Both the position numbers and the translations under genes were made by a program. Source: Nigrospora sphaerica (taxonomy: Eukaryota > Ascomycota > Sordariomycetes > Amphisphaeriales > Apiosporaceae). Taken from it: a DNA stretch of 64,000 nt. Positions 11,493 to 22,085 of the stretch are shown piece after piece (position 1 is the first letter of the stretch; every line of letters begins with the position of its first letter). A model generated the notes under the pieces. That model searched no databases. It saw nothing but the letters and a program-made list of their open reading frames with translations, and was not told the origin of the DNA. Where the stretch lies: NCBI GenBank assembly GCA_018287875.1, contig JAGVVL010000017.1:3100001-3164000 (forward strand), given 5' to 3'.

Positions 11493-12956
11493 CTATTTGG
11501 GCGAGGAGCCCAGCCAGCGGGCGAGAAAGCCGGCGGTGGCGGCCGGGGCCTCCTCGGTCGCTCGCACCTGGGCCGCGGGCTCGGTCGGGCGGACGCGCAG
11601 CTCGACCCAGACGTGGGTTCCGAAGGTGGCCCAGCCGGGGCGCTCGATGGCGACGACCTCGAGGCCGGGGACGTGGGCCTGGGCGTCGCGGACGAGGCGG
11701 TCGATGTCGCGGTTCCACCAGCAGCCGAAGCGTTCAAAGTGGCCGCGGGCGCTGCGGTCGAGCATGCGGTTGACGCCGTCCCACCAGTCGCTGCGGCCGT
11801 GCTCGAGCAGGAGGATGCGGCCCGTGTCGGGCCGCACGGCGGCGGCGAGGCGGCGCAGCGCGAGGGCCGGGTCGCGCACGCTGCAGAGGCCAAAAGTCTG
11901 CACCACGGTGTCGTAGTAGCCGTCGGCGCCGGCGGCCGCGGGCGGCGGGAGCGCGTCCTGCGCGTCGGCCGCGTAGATGCGCACCCGGCCGTCGAGGAGG
12001 CGCACGCACGCGCCGCCGCCGGCGTCGGCGCCGGCGAGGGCCGCGAAGCTCGGCTGCTTGGGCAGGGCGTCGGCGAGCGCGGCGGCGGCGGGCACGTTCT
12101 GGCGCAGGCGGCGCAGGCCGAGGTCGAGCATGGCGGGGCTGATGTCGACGCCGGTGAAGCTCCGGAGGCCCCCCTCGGCGGCGGGCGTCTTCGTCTTCTT
12201 CTTCTGGCCGCCATGTTCCTCGGCGGCGGCGTCGACGAAGGCCCAGTCGTAAAACTCGACGTTGCGGCCGGTGCCGAAGGCGACCTCGAGCACGTGGCCG
12301 CGGGCGCGGGCGGCGAGGCGGCGGCGCAGGGCCGTGATGCCCGAGCGCCACTCGGACTTGTCGAGGTGCAGGTCGAACTCGACGGGCGACTCGATGGCGG
12401 GCCGGCCCGTCGGCACGCACGGCTCGCGGCCCGTTGCGTAGACGGGCGCCGGCGCGCTGTTGGCCAGCCACAGCGAGGCCGTGAAGCTGCCGAGGCACAG
12501 CGCCGCCGCTCCCATGCCGAAGATGCCGATCCACCGGCTACGGACCAGCTGGTCGACCGGCTGGGCCTTGGACGAGGACGACGAGGACGAGGACGAAGGG
12601 TTGCCGTCCGGCGCGCTCCTCGGAGAAGAAGGAGGGGGAGGAACCGGAGCCGCGGCCCCCCGCTCCGCCGCCGACGCCAGCGAGGACGGCAGCGACGTCG
12701 TCGTCTTCTTGGCGTGGTAGGGCAGGGGCTTGGGCGGCGGCGGCGGTTTCTTGCCCGCGGACGACGACGACGAGGCCGGCCGGCGCGCGACGCTTCGCCC
12801 CGGCAACGCCACCACCGGCGAGCCCCCGCGGCCCCGCGCCGCCGCCCGCCCCGGACCCGATGACAAGGGCAGGCCGGAGGCGGCGCAGGGGCGCGTCGTC
12901 CAGGCGGCCGCCGCTAGGGTGGTGGTGGTGCGGTAGTGGGCGCAGGACGAGGCCAT
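11493..12956 (-). CDS. OMS1-like mitochondrial methyltransferase
   Basis: A single uninterrupted frame of 487 residues. The first 130 residues are Ser/Ala/Pro/Arg-rich and suit a mitochondrial presequence. A membrane segment follows at about 142-164 (WIGIFGMGAAALCLG), then a class I SAM-dependent methyltransferase fold: motif I VLEVAFGTGRN at 222-232, the acidic residue of motif II in GVDISPAMLDLG (D271), and YYDTVVQTFGLCSV and ILLLEHGRS as later motifs. This layout matches OMS1, an inner-membrane putative methyltransferase isolated in yeast as a multicopy suppressor of oxa1 respiratory defects. Its substrate is not established, though a role in respiratory assembly is likely. The ATG at 12956 opens the presequence. 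Extreme GC content explains the long antisense frames over this gene. Confidence 0.8.
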   Translation of the reverse strand: MASSCAHYRTTTTLAAAAWTTRPCAASGLPLSSGPGRAAARGRGGSPVVALPGRSVARRPASSSSSAGKKPPPPPKPLPYHAKKTTTSLPSSLASAAERGAAAPVPPPPSSPRSAPDGNPSSSSSSSSSKAQPVDQLVRSRWIGIFGMGAAALCLGSFTASLWLANSAPAPVYATGREPCVPTGRPAIESPVEFDLHLDKSEWRSGITALRRRLAARARGHVLEVAFGTGRNVEFYDWAFVDAAAEEHGGQKKKTKTPAAEGGLRSFTGVDISPAMLDLGLRRLRQNVPAAAALADALPKQPSFAALAGADAGGGACVRLLDGRVRIYAADAQDALPPPAAAGADGYYDTVVQTFGLCSVRDPALALRRLAAAVRPDTGRILLLEHGRSDWWDGVNRMLDRSARGHFERFGCWWNRDIDRLVRDAQAHVPGLEVVAIERPGWATFGTHVWVELRVRPTEPAAQVRATEEAPAATAGFLARWLGSSPK

Positions 12957-14080
12957 GGTGGGGATGCTCTTTCTCTTCTCCTTTGCACCTTCAATCTTTC
13001 GAGCCCTTCCCTTCTCTGTCCCCTAGGTTTCCACCAGCCTCTCTCTCTTTCTCTCTCTCTCTCTCTCCCTTTGCTCGTCCCGGGTTGGATGCCTAGCTTC
13101 CCCGGGATGGATACAAACACCTGCGCGGTCTCGGACGAACTGGTGGAACCTGTTAGGGGGGACTATGCAGGTACGGCTGCTGCTGGGCGAGTTCGCGCCC
13201 GATGCATGCCACCAAAGCGTCGATGGCGGCGGAAAATGGTGCCGAGTCAGGTGTATGTGTTCCCAGCCCTGGTTTATTTTTGGCGGGGGAGGGGAAGGGC
13301 TTGGGTGACGTGCGAAGGGAGAGGACGAAGCGATGGAGCGGCTCAAGGAATTTGGCGGCTCTCTCTATTCCTCCCGCCCCTCCCCCCCCCGGAAGTTGAT
13401 CCGCCGCCGGCGCCGCGAGAGACGGTAGATGAACTGGGACCAATCGAGGGCCGCGACGCGCCTGCAAGTGGGTGGGCCGGTCTTCGTTCAGCTTTCTCCG
13501 ATGGGTTGGTTTCTGGGGGGGCGTTGCATCATACCCATTGGACTTAATGTACTGGACCATAGCGTCCATGATAGCTACATGCACCTACATGCAAGAAATA
13601 TGTTGCACCACGTTCCCATGATCTCCCCCATCCGCGATTTTGGCATGTACCATCGGTGTTGCGGCATGTATGGGTGCCGTGCCACCCACGTTACTGACTG
13701 CCAGCTTAGTAGATGTAAGGCAGGTCAGGTAGTACGTACCTGACGGCAACTGCAGTAGCGGGGCCTTGGCACACGCGGGGGGAAGAGAGGAAACGAGCAT
13801 CGACACGCATACGCACATACCCATGTCTAGATCCAGATCAACTAGGTCATCCTGGGGCCGACACGCCTTCCAACCGTCCAACAACCGAATCCCCCCGTCA
13901 TATCATCGCGCGATCGACGCCGCCCTTCCCAACCGCCTTCCCGGCCAGCATGCGCCCAGACAGATCCAGATCCGCACTCGGCAAGAACCTGATGATTCGC
14001 CGTGTACGAGTCGCCCCTACACGCCTCTGCTAGCCCCTCGCTCAACCTAGCTTGTCAAGCTTATACGCAACAACCCCGCG
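12957..14080. other. Divergent promoter region with (CT)n tract
   Basis: Separates the minus-strand OMS1-type gene from the plus-strand IMPACT-type gene, so it should hold both promoters. A CT dinucleotide tract at about 13040-13067 lies about 85 bases upstream of the OMS1-type ATG. No coding region is supportable. Confidence 0.5.
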
Positions 14081-15899
14081 ATGGCGTCGCAGCAGGACCT
14101 CCAGGAGCTGCTCCGGCTGATGACGGCGGCCAAGGTGCCCATCAAAGATGCCATGATGCGAGTCAGCGCCCTGCAGGCCAAGAACCTGCGGAGGTAAGGT
14201 GTCCCCCGCCCCCTCTCCCGTCTTATCATCGGTCCCGCCCTGGTTTCTTTTCCAAGTCGGACGCCGACGCCCCATCAGCATCCAACAGATTGCCGAAGCG
14301 CCGCTCGCCGCCATCGAGGCCGCCGTGCCCGACGCCAAGGCGGCGCGCCACCTGCACAACGCCTGCAAGGCGCGCGTCAAGAACCCCGCCGTCTCCTCGG
14401 GCAGCAAGCGCGCCGGCGCCGACCTGCTGGTCCAGTCCAAGCGCCTCAAGACGGCGGCCGAAGGCGGAGGAGATGCCGACGACGGCGGCGGCCCCGTGTC
14501 GCCCGCCCGGGCCGAGGCCGCCCTCGCCCTGCCGCCCGCCGCCACCGTCGACGAGGACCGCCTCCGCCGCACCACCCTGCTGACCAACCGCGCGCCCCTC
14601 GTCCTGGCCTTCGCCGTCGAGCTGCTGCGCTACACCATGCCCGAGCAGCCGCCCTCGAGCCGCCTCAGCCTGGCCCAGGCCGTCGTCAGCGCCAACTCGC
14701 GCTCGAAAGGTGAGCAGCCTCCGGTTTTCCTCATGAACAATTCCCGGAAGAACTCGGCTTCCGAGGTAGTACTGACCCCGACCGTCGCAGCCGTCGCCAT
14801 TGGCATCGAGAAGGGGACCAGTAACGACGATGACGGCTTCGGCCGCGGCCAGCCCAAGGTCCGCATCATGGGCCGCGAGATCATCGTCCTCAAGCGAGGT
14901 GGCTACGAATGGCGACCCGAAGGCGAGGCAGAGCCCGCGGGCGGACGTGTGGCGGTCAAGGAGGAGAACTCCGACTCCAATCGCGCCAGCGAGGAAGGGA
15001 CGACGCTCAGCCACATCTCCCAAACCTGGTCTGCGAGCTCGCCCGTCAACTCGAGGGGATCAAGTTTCATCGTCAGGGCGACGCAGATCACCAAGATTTC
15101 GCAGCGGCAGGAAAGCCTGCAAGCCCTATTCGCGGCCATACCGAATCTCAGCACGGCTTCGCACAATGCCTGGGCCTACCGGGTCCGGAAACCCGACATG
15201 TTCGGTTCTCACGTGATCAGGGAGGACTCCTTCGACGACGGCGAGACGGGCTGCGGCAATTTCATGCTGAAAATTATGCGCGAGACCAATGCCGTCGACA
15301 CCTTGGTCGTCATGACGCGTTGGTACGGCGGCGTCATGCTGGGGCCCGACCGCTGGAACATTATACGCAACTGTCTGAAGGAGGCTCTGGCCGAGAGGCT
15401 GCGGGTCACAGGCGCCGAGGCGGGCACGGGCGGCGAGGCCGTCTGGGGCATCGACGTCGAGGCTATGAAAGGCAGCTCCCGGCCGGCCGCGTCGCGGTCG
15501 CAGGACGCCGGCGTCGTCGGCATGCCCGTCCACCGGCCCGAGGCGGCCCGGGCCTACCTCCTGAAGAGCTTTGCGCAGCGCGCCGACGAAGACGAGCCGG
15601 CCCCCCAAGGCGGCCCCGGCGAAGCGCCGGAAACGCCGGCCCCCCACGCCAAGAAGAAGACGACCAAGGCGGCGCTCGAGGCCGAGAGGGAGGAAAACCT
15701 GGGCCGCCTGCTCGGCGCCCTCCGCCTCCTCTACGACAGCTGGGCCCCGCACCTGACGGCCGCCGAGCTCGACCGTCGCGCCTGGACCTGGTACACGGCC
15801 GTGCGGCCCGAGGTCGAGAGCGGGCCCGCCGGCTGGGGCGCCAAGGGGCCCTTGAAGCTGGCCAAGATTCTGGACCTGAGGAGGATGGCGTCATCGTGA
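14081..15899 (+). CDS. IMPACT/UPF0029-domain protein, three exons
   Basis: Exons 14081-14193, 14279-14709 and 14791-15899 give about 550 residues. The second intron (81 bases) is in frame and stop-free, so only its GTGAGC and GTCGCAG signals reveal it. The N-terminus (DLQELLRLMTAAKVPIKDAM; IQQIAEAPLAAIEAAV) is a predicted helical region. The IMPACT N-terminal domain lies at about residues 272-385, with DSFDDGETGCGNFMLKIM and VVMTRWYGGVMLGPDRW as its signature. Yeast Yih1 uses a related domain to restrain Gcn2 through Gcn1, but this protein lacks the N-terminal RWD domain of Yih1, so that role should not be assumed. A charged, helical C-terminal tail follows. The start is the first ATG of the exon. 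The domain is firm; the function is unknown. Confidence 0.8.
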
Positions 15900-16884
15900 T
15901 GGAGAGGGCCCCGGGGGCAGGGAAGACGTTTGTACGGGTACATGGTGTCTTGCGCGTCGGCGGAGCTTAGAATCGGACATGAAAGCTACCGCAAAATCAA
16001 AATGTCACGTCTAATCACCCGCCAGGTTCTCCAGGTCCGTCGTGTTCGCGATTTGCTAGGTTGCTGGGCTACTTGCTTCACGAGGTACACCGGAAGCTTC
16101 GAAGCGCTGAGTCTTGGCTGTTTGATGGCTCAAGCTATGATTGTACGGAATAGTTAGCGGTATACTGAGGGCGGACGCTCGTCTGTCCCCAAAGTCGGGG
16201 GCCGATAATGACATTAGATTCGCGGCGCGTCACTTGTCGCCATGCCCGTTCACCATTAACTTTGTCCGGCCCGCTTACTGGCCGCAGACACGAGGCGCGA
16301 GTTTCCCTTTTGCGGTCGCACGTGAACAATAGTCTTTCTGAAGGTACCCGCAGCTTAGCCCGTATCCCATATCCCGACCAGGGCTCCAAGGTTTGATAGC
16401 CTTCCCTACGTTACGAAGGTTGAATGAGTCACAACAACAAACCAACAGTCATCTAATAATTCACCGCTACCGCGTAGCCTCGGCGGTGGTTGTTTTTGAC
16501 TCTGATAATCATAGGAGGTCTGCCCCATTCGAGACCAAGATGACTCATTTCGCACACGTCTAGGCATTTTCCCGCAGGGCGCACAAACTTCAGCCTTGGC
16601 CGCCACCACGACGCTACCTCCAAGAAACGAACCGGACGGTGATGGACGGAAACCTTGTCCTTGTTATTCAAGACTTGACAGAGTATAGTTATGGGGATAT
16701 ACACTTGGTGGGACTCATTCCATGAGCACTTCCACAACAAAGAGAAACCCCTGAATCACCAATGACGCCCAATCAACCCACAAGCAAATCCGGTGAGATG
16801 CGCTGCCTTCTTACGCTGCCGCGCGAGCCCAAACCAAAACTGCCGCGGCCAAACTCTGCACACCAAAACCGTGGGGGCGCCAGT
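15900..16884. other. Intergenic region before the tandem array
   Basis: No gene recognised. It holds the 3' flank of the IMPACT-type gene and a lower-GC stretch leading into the tandem repeats. Short frames on both strands show no domain. Confidence 0.5.
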
Positions 16885-16927
16885 GCCAGATGCCCAGATA
16901 AAAAGCCACCGGGTTTTCCCGCTTTTA

Positions 16928-16951
16928 GGAGGTCAGCCAAAGGCTGCCTCC
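16928..16951 (+). repeat. Hairpin of repeat unit 1
   Basis: The left arm GGAGG(T)CAGCC pairs with the right arm GGCTGCCTCC around an AAA loop: ten base pairs with one bulged T. Confidence 0.85.
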
Positions 16952-17337
16952 AAGGTGATGGCTGTTCGGAGATCCTTCGATGGTAATAAATAATCCCTTG
17001 CGCTGGGCATCATAAGTATATTATCCTCATCCAGCCACCACCGACCCATCTCCTGCTCGCCCACGCTTGGATGGTTCCGGCCCGGCCTGCGAGAGGTGGC
17101 TGATTTGTCGACTTGGACGACACTGGCCAATGATGAAAATTGGCCGAACCCCGTCGCCAGCGGCGGCGAAGTTGGGTCCGGCCAGAGGCTGAGGCTAAAG
17201 AGAAGAAGGAAGAAAAAAGGAGAGACGAGTGGGGTGAGGGGTTACGGGGAAGAATCGTGTTGGCGGTTTTTTGGCGCATCATTCTAGTTCGTTTCTGGGG
17301 ACCAGGAATATAAAAGCAAATGGGCTGTCTGCTTTTA

Positions 17338-17361
17338 GGAGGTCAGCCAAAAGCTGCCTCC
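17338..17361 (+). repeat. Hairpin of repeat unit 2
   Basis: Same structure as unit 1 with one G-to-A change next to the loop, which shortens the stem to nine pairs and widens the loop. Confidence 0.85.
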
Positions 17362-17726
17362 AAGGACATAATAAAGGGGATAACCAGCTGTAATCATTTA
17401 CCGAAGCACCATAAGTGAGTTCTTCATCACCCAAACACCACCTACCTATCTCCCCTTCGGCTCAGCTTGGGTGATCCTAACCGGCCGACGAGGACGTGAC
17501 GGGCGTGTTGTTTTTGGACTTGGACTCCAGTGGCCAATGATGAGGACGGCCGAATATCCGAGAGACTTTGACCCGTTGTCGAGGGCGCCAAGGCTGGGTT
17601 TCGGCCGAAGACTGAGGTAAAAAAAAAGGAGAGTTTCGAGTATGATCAAGGCGCTTTCCGAGATCAGCCATGGGGGCACCGGCGTCCAGCCGACCGACAT
17701 AAAAAGCCGTGGATTTCCGGCTTTTA

Positions 17727-17750
17727 GGAGGTCAGCCAAAAGCTGCCTCC
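17727..17750 (+). repeat. Hairpin of repeat unit 3
   Basis: Identical to the unit 2 hairpin, including the loop-adjacent A. Confidence 0.85.
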
Positions 17751-18093
17751 AAGGACATGATTGTCAAAAGGGATCATCAACAGTAATTATTTGCCGAAGC
17801 ATCATAAGTGAGTTCTTTATCACCCAACCACCACCTACCTATCTCCTACTCGGCCAAGCTTGGGTGGTTCCAGTCGGCCAAGGAGAGGCGGTAGACGCGG
17901 GATCGTCGACTAGGAATCCAGCGGCCAATGATGAGAAATGGTCGAATCCCGTCGCCGACGGCGCCCAAATTGGGTTTGGCCAGAAACTGAGGTCAAAAGA
18001 AGAAAAGAAAAGTCTCGAGTGGGATTTTGGCGTGCGATTCCCGGCTCATCCTTGGGAACCAGGAATATAAAAGCCGCCGGGTTCCTGCTTTTA

Positions 18094-18117
18094 GGAGGTC
18101 AGCCAAAGGCTGCCTCC
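18094..18117 (+). repeat. Hairpin of repeat unit 4
   Basis: Identical to the unit 1 hairpin: full ten-pair stem with AAA loop. Confidence 0.85.
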
Positions 18118-18300
18118 AAAGTGATGGCTGTGCGGGAATCCTTTGATATAAATAATCCTTTGCGCTGAGCATCATAAGTATGTTGTCCTCATCCAACCAC
18201 CACCTACCTATCGCTCGTTCGGCCAAGCTTGGGTGGTTCCAGCCGGCCGACGACAAGGGCGGGAACGTGGTAGTTTCGAAGGCGGGCCCATGAAGATGAC

Positions 18301-20131
18301 CATGAACGACGCCCGAAAGGAGTTTCGATCGTTGCTGGTAACGGCGGCGGCGGCGAGCCCGGCGTCGGATAACGGACCTGAGGCCACAAGCGAGTCTTCT
18401 CGAGTGAGTTGGCCGTTCGTGTTATCTGTCACTTTTGTTTGCGAGGTCAGCTAAGAACGAGACAAAAAGGGGGGAGAGAACAGAGCCGATTCGACACAGT
18501 GACGAGGGCAAACGGAAGAGTAGTCCACAGAGGACGACATGCCAACCAAAGTTGAACAGGAGCCCCCAAAGGAGAACCAAAGAAGAGACAATCCAATCGA
18601 GGAACGACAGCAGGCGAAAGGGGGAATAGTCGAGTATATCCTAAGAAGAGCCGAAGAGCAGAAGGAGAAACAGAGGAAGCCATCGTAATACACAAAACGA
18701 CACAGGCACGGAAGCAATTTACGGAAGATAGAAGCCCCTGAGTTGGATGAAGAACAGACGATACCCAGCAGGCGAGGACAGAGAGGAGGTGAGTACTTAT
18801 ACCGACTCCCCCCTCCGTCCCAAGCGACTTGACGAGGTCCCAAGCGACTGGACGGTGCTTCCCCGGATCCCAGCCCATGCCTTCGGGCATGAAGGGAGGG
18901 GGCGTTCGCTGCCCGCCTTCGAAGAAAGCGCAGGCAAAAAACGTCGTAACGACCCGGCGTTTCCATCCGCCCTTCCCCTAAATCGCGGCCCCCCGGGGAA
19001 GGAGGTGACTGTCGACGGCCCGCTTCCTCCCCCGTGTCCGGCCTTCCCAGAAAGCGCCGTCCCTCCGTCGCAGCGACCGGGCATCCCCCTTATCTACCCT
19101 GATGGCAAACCCCAGGGGGAAGGAGGTCGCTTTCGCCGAGGTACTCGCTGCCTACCTTATCCCCGGATCCGCCCCTCCCCACCCCAACATCTAAATATAC
19201 CCCTGGCTCTTCCCCTGGCTTCCATATGCGCGAACCCCTTCTTGAAAAGCGACAGAGAGTGCTAGGTGTCTCAAGCAACAAGGCCAGGCCAGTCTTCCGT
19301 CGAGGAAAGAAGATGGCGCTCCTGCGTGGACTAGACAGTGGTCAGTGACGGGCTTCATTTGGTTCCCCCCCTCGGGACGGTAGTCATACCCCGACGGCTC
19401 AGCCGAGGTAGGCAGGACTGCCTGTACTGCCAAAAACACAGAGAGCCCATCCGGTTTTGGGTCTCCTCGGCGACCCATGGAACGATGCACGGTACCGTCG
19501 TGGCAACACCGGACAGGTATGCCACTGCCGGCTTCCAAGGCGAGCATGGTGGTTTGGTATTTCTTTGTAGTGCGACACCACCTCCTATGATGCAAGCGTG
19601 CTGGGCCATAGTGAGTTCCTGTACCTTCACCCTTGAGAGTCGATCCAATCGGAGAAATGAGAGGCAGTGACCATCCAAAGCGACTATTGTTTCCATTCTT
19701 CGCCCCCTTTCCCTCATTTTTGGCCCATTATAGCGAAGTTTCCTTCCTACCGACCCGATATGCCCAATGCGTTGTCCCCTCCTGCCCTCGGTAACTGATT
19801 ACCCTTGCCCCCCCCTTTTTGTTGAGTCGGAGATGGGGAGGGGTCGCTTCCCTTGCTCGACTGTCCGCGGCAAGAACACCGGGACCGGCACCGCCTCAAA
19901 GATCAATACCTTGAGCAGAAACCACGGCGGAAGGTGTTCTTCCTCGGTCCGGTTTGTGTAGGCGGCGGAAAATACAGGATACCTACTGCGTTGGGGCACG
20001 GCGTTGTGAAGAAACTCGCTGGCAGTGTGGAGAAGGTGGGCATATTCATCAGCGCTATTTGGTATTTGTTCTCTCTTCTTTCTCGCTGCCCGCAATAGAC
20101 GTATTCCCAAGCAGAGGTTCAACACGGCAGT
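18301..20131. other. Anonymous region between tandem array and LTR copy
   Basis: No recognised gene. A small frame at 18539-18688 (49 residues, MPTKVEQEPPKENQ..., very rich in Glu, Lys, Arg and Gln) and a Pro-rich frame at 18747-19265 look like remnants of one or more proteins but match nothing I know. Because it lies between repeats it may be decayed transposon sequence. Confidence 0.4.
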
Positions 20132-20344
20132 TGTTACGGCATGGGTACATAGGTACAAGGGCATGGGAACGCATGGTCCGCTTACCACTGGCTGGTAGTA
20201 CGTACCCCCGCTGGCTGGATATATTCCTGCTAAATAGCGACTGAGAGGAGCCTGTTCCTCTTCCTTTGGTCTTCACCTGTAGTCCTCGCACCTAAATAGA
20301 ACCTTTAGGGCATCGTCCGGTCCCTCGTTCCTTGATCCGTGACA
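20132..20344 (+). mobile_element. LTR copy (solo LTR), plus orientation
   Basis: Begins TGTTACGGCATGGGTACATA and ends CCGTGACA, matching the 216-bp LTR copies at 48814-49029 (inverted) and 57839-58054 with several substitutions. The bases outside its ends (GCAGT and TAACT) are not a direct duplication, so it has been rearranged or its flank has diverged. No retroelement internal region lies next to it. Confidence 0.75.
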
Positions 20345-20409
20345 TAACTACAGGCCTCTTCTTCGCATACCACCGCAACCCCCCCATACCCACACCCTAA
20401 TTTACAACC

Positions 20410-21325
20410 ATGTCGTCGCCCGTACTTACCACCGTCGACATCCAGTTGCTCCCGCTCATCGCGCGGGGTAAAGTGCGGGACCTACACGAGGTGGATGAGT
20501 CGACGTTACTCTTCACCACGGACCGCATCTCGGCCTACGATGTTGTCATTACTAACGGCGTGCCGCTTAAGGGCGCCGTGCTGACCCAGCTGTCGGCCCA
20601 CTGGTTCTCGGTCCTCGGCCGGCAGATCCCGGGCCTCTGAACCCATTTCCTCACCCTGGACCCGCCTGACCGCCTGACTCCGGCCGAGAAGAGCCAGATC
20701 CAAGGCCGCAGCATGCAGGTTCGCAAGTTCAAGGTCTTCCCAATTGAAGCCATCGTTCGTGGCTACGTTACCGGCTCCGCCTGGTCCGAGTACAAGAAGA
20801 CGGGACAGCGTGCACGGCATCCCGCAGCCGGCCGGCTTAGAGCAGTGTGCCGCTTTCCCCGGCGGCCCTTTATACACGCCCAGCAGTAAAGCCGAGCAGG
20901 GCGAGCACGACGAGAACATCTCGCCCGAGCAGGCGGCCAAGATCGTCGGCGACAAGTACGCCGGCCGCATCGAGAAGCTGGCAATTAACTTATACAAGGC
21001 CGGCGCCGAGTACGCCCGCGCTCGCGGCGGCATCATCGCCGATGTTAAGTTCGAGTTCGGTCTCGACGAGGCCACCGACGAGGTTATCTTAATTGACGAG
21101 GTGCTGACGCCCGATTCCTCTCGGTTCTGGCCTGCAGACGCCTATCAGACGGGTCGTGACCAAGACTCCTTTGATAGGCAGTTCCTCAGAAACTGGTTGA
21201 CAGAGAAGGGACTCAACGGCAAGGAAGGCGTCGAGATCCCCGGCGAGATTGCCGAGGCCACGAGCGCAAAGTACCGCGAAGTGTTCCAGATGCTGACGGG
21301 TAAGAAGTTGGAGGATGTGATGTGA
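20410..21325 (+). pseudogene. SAICAR synthetase (ADE1-type) pseudogene
   Basis: The sequence aligns in order with phosphoribosylaminoimidazole-succinocarboxamide synthase, the purine-pathway enzyme joining CAIR and aspartate. Visible pieces are the ATP-binding start [29 protein letters not shown], then FPIEAIVRGYVTGSAWSEYK, and the C-terminal DVKFEFG, IDEVLTPDSSRFWPADAY and REVFQMLTGK. Total extent (about 305 codons) is normal. Two lesions break it: an in-frame TGA at 20638-20640, where the alignment continues in the same frame afterwards, and a net +1 frameshift near 20801-20812 after EYKKTG. The stop fits a CGA-to-TGA transition. It lies between two oppositely oriented LTR copies. It may be a duplicate with a functional gene elsewhere; sequencing error in an essential gene is the alternative. 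Confidence 0.85.
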
Positions 21326-21910
21326 AAAATTGACTAGACGGGATTTAGGGCATTAGGAGGGAGGCGTTAGGGAAATGGTCTTGGATGGGTGGGTGGCCAA
21401 GCCCCAGAGGTGCTACGGGACTGAGCCCAACATAAAAAGTATACCTTTAACAATCTGAGATATGGAACGGGTCCTGAAGCCACGCTCGACTGCACCGATC
21501 CACGGACCAAGGTAAAGCACCTAGCGAAGCACTACACTAGCGATGGCATCGTGTACGCGTTCCTCTACGCGCCCGTCTCCTCGGCAGCTAAGACGGCCAC
21601 ACCTACTTAAGAGTGTTTATGATGAGTCGATGACTGGGGTGAAGCAGAAGAGAGATATATGTATTAGTGAGGCCTACCACGAAGTGGCCGGTGGGGGAGG
21701 AATCTATCTATAGTGCGATCCCAGTTGGGGTAGTAGGACCCCTCATAACACGCACATACGCACCTCAATATCTGCACCTTAACTTACCTCATATTTATTT
21801 TCGAGTGTAAGCTACTATTAATAAGTAGTGTAACTTAACACTAAAGAGCTCATAGCGGGCCCACGCACCGGAGCGAACCTAAAACACTAAGGGAAAGCCA
21901 CTTAAGATAG
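21326..21910. other. Lower-GC flank with a dispersed repeat
   Basis: No gene. The part at about 21634-21748 matches, in inverted orientation, the insertion in the LINE at about 55880-56020. The rest is anonymous and relatively AT-rich. Confidence 0.5.
21634..21748 (+). repeat. Dispersed repeat, partial copy
   Basis: Shares blocks ACTGGGGTGAAG, CCACGAAGTGGC, CTATCTAT(A/G)GTGCGAT and GGACCCCTC, in the same order, with the reverse complement of about 55880-56020. The palindromic core CCACGAAGTGG is conserved. Probably part of an LTR or non-autonomous element; ends not defined. Confidence 0.6.
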
Positions 21911-22070
21911 CTATCGAGACGTTCGGTGAAGAGGAAAGTAAGAGGAATAAGCTCCTCTTGGTCGCTGTTTAGTAGGAATATATCTAGCCAGCGGCGGTAC
22001 GCACCACCAGCCAGTGGTAAGCGGACCATGCGTTCCCATGCCCTTGTACCTATGTACCCATGCCGTAACA
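21911..22070 (-). mobile_element. Truncated LTR copy, minus orientation
   Basis: The right part of the LTR family in reverse, ending CCGTAACA at 22070. It shares GCGGACCATGCGTTCCCATG with the copy at 20132-20344 in inverted orientation, so these two belong to the same subtype. Its other end is too diverged to place. Confidence 0.7.
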
Positions 22071-22085
22071 CGCATCCTCTTTTTC

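Larger units (their letters stand above)
16885..18300 (+). repeat. Four-unit tandem repeat, about 390 bp per unit
   Basis: The anchor GCTTTTAGGAGGTCAGCC recurs at 16921, 17331, 17720 and 18087 (spacings 410, 389 and 367). Each unit has, in order, an AATATAAAAGC or ATAAAAAGCC box, 25-35 bases, the anchor with its hairpin, a purine-rich stretch, a CATCATAAGT box, an ACCACC-rich stretch, and a CCAAGCTTGG or similar box followed by GTGGTTCC. Between units lies GGCCAATGATGA plus a CGTCGCC-type segment and an A-rich run. Copies 1 and 4 resemble each other more (GATGGCTGT..GG and GCGC after the hairpin) and copies 2 and 3 share GGACAT and GTGAGTTCTT. No frame is conserved through all four units, so it is probably non-coding. 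I do not recognise the family. Confidence 0.8.

Noticed and set aside
11613..12863. 416-codon plus-strand frame opposite the OMS1-type gene
   Set aside because: Its Ala/Gly/Arg-rich translation is an antisense shadow of a methyltransferase with clear motifs.
14909..15970. 353-codon frame overlapping the IMPACT gene
   Set aside because: Out-of-frame Arg-rich shadow; the IMPACT signature lies in the other frame.
16933..18256. Similar minus-strand peptides (GRWWLDEDNILMM) in repeat units 1 and 4
   Set aside because: Units 2 and 3 do not keep the frame, so the similarity reflects DNA repeats and not a conserved protein.
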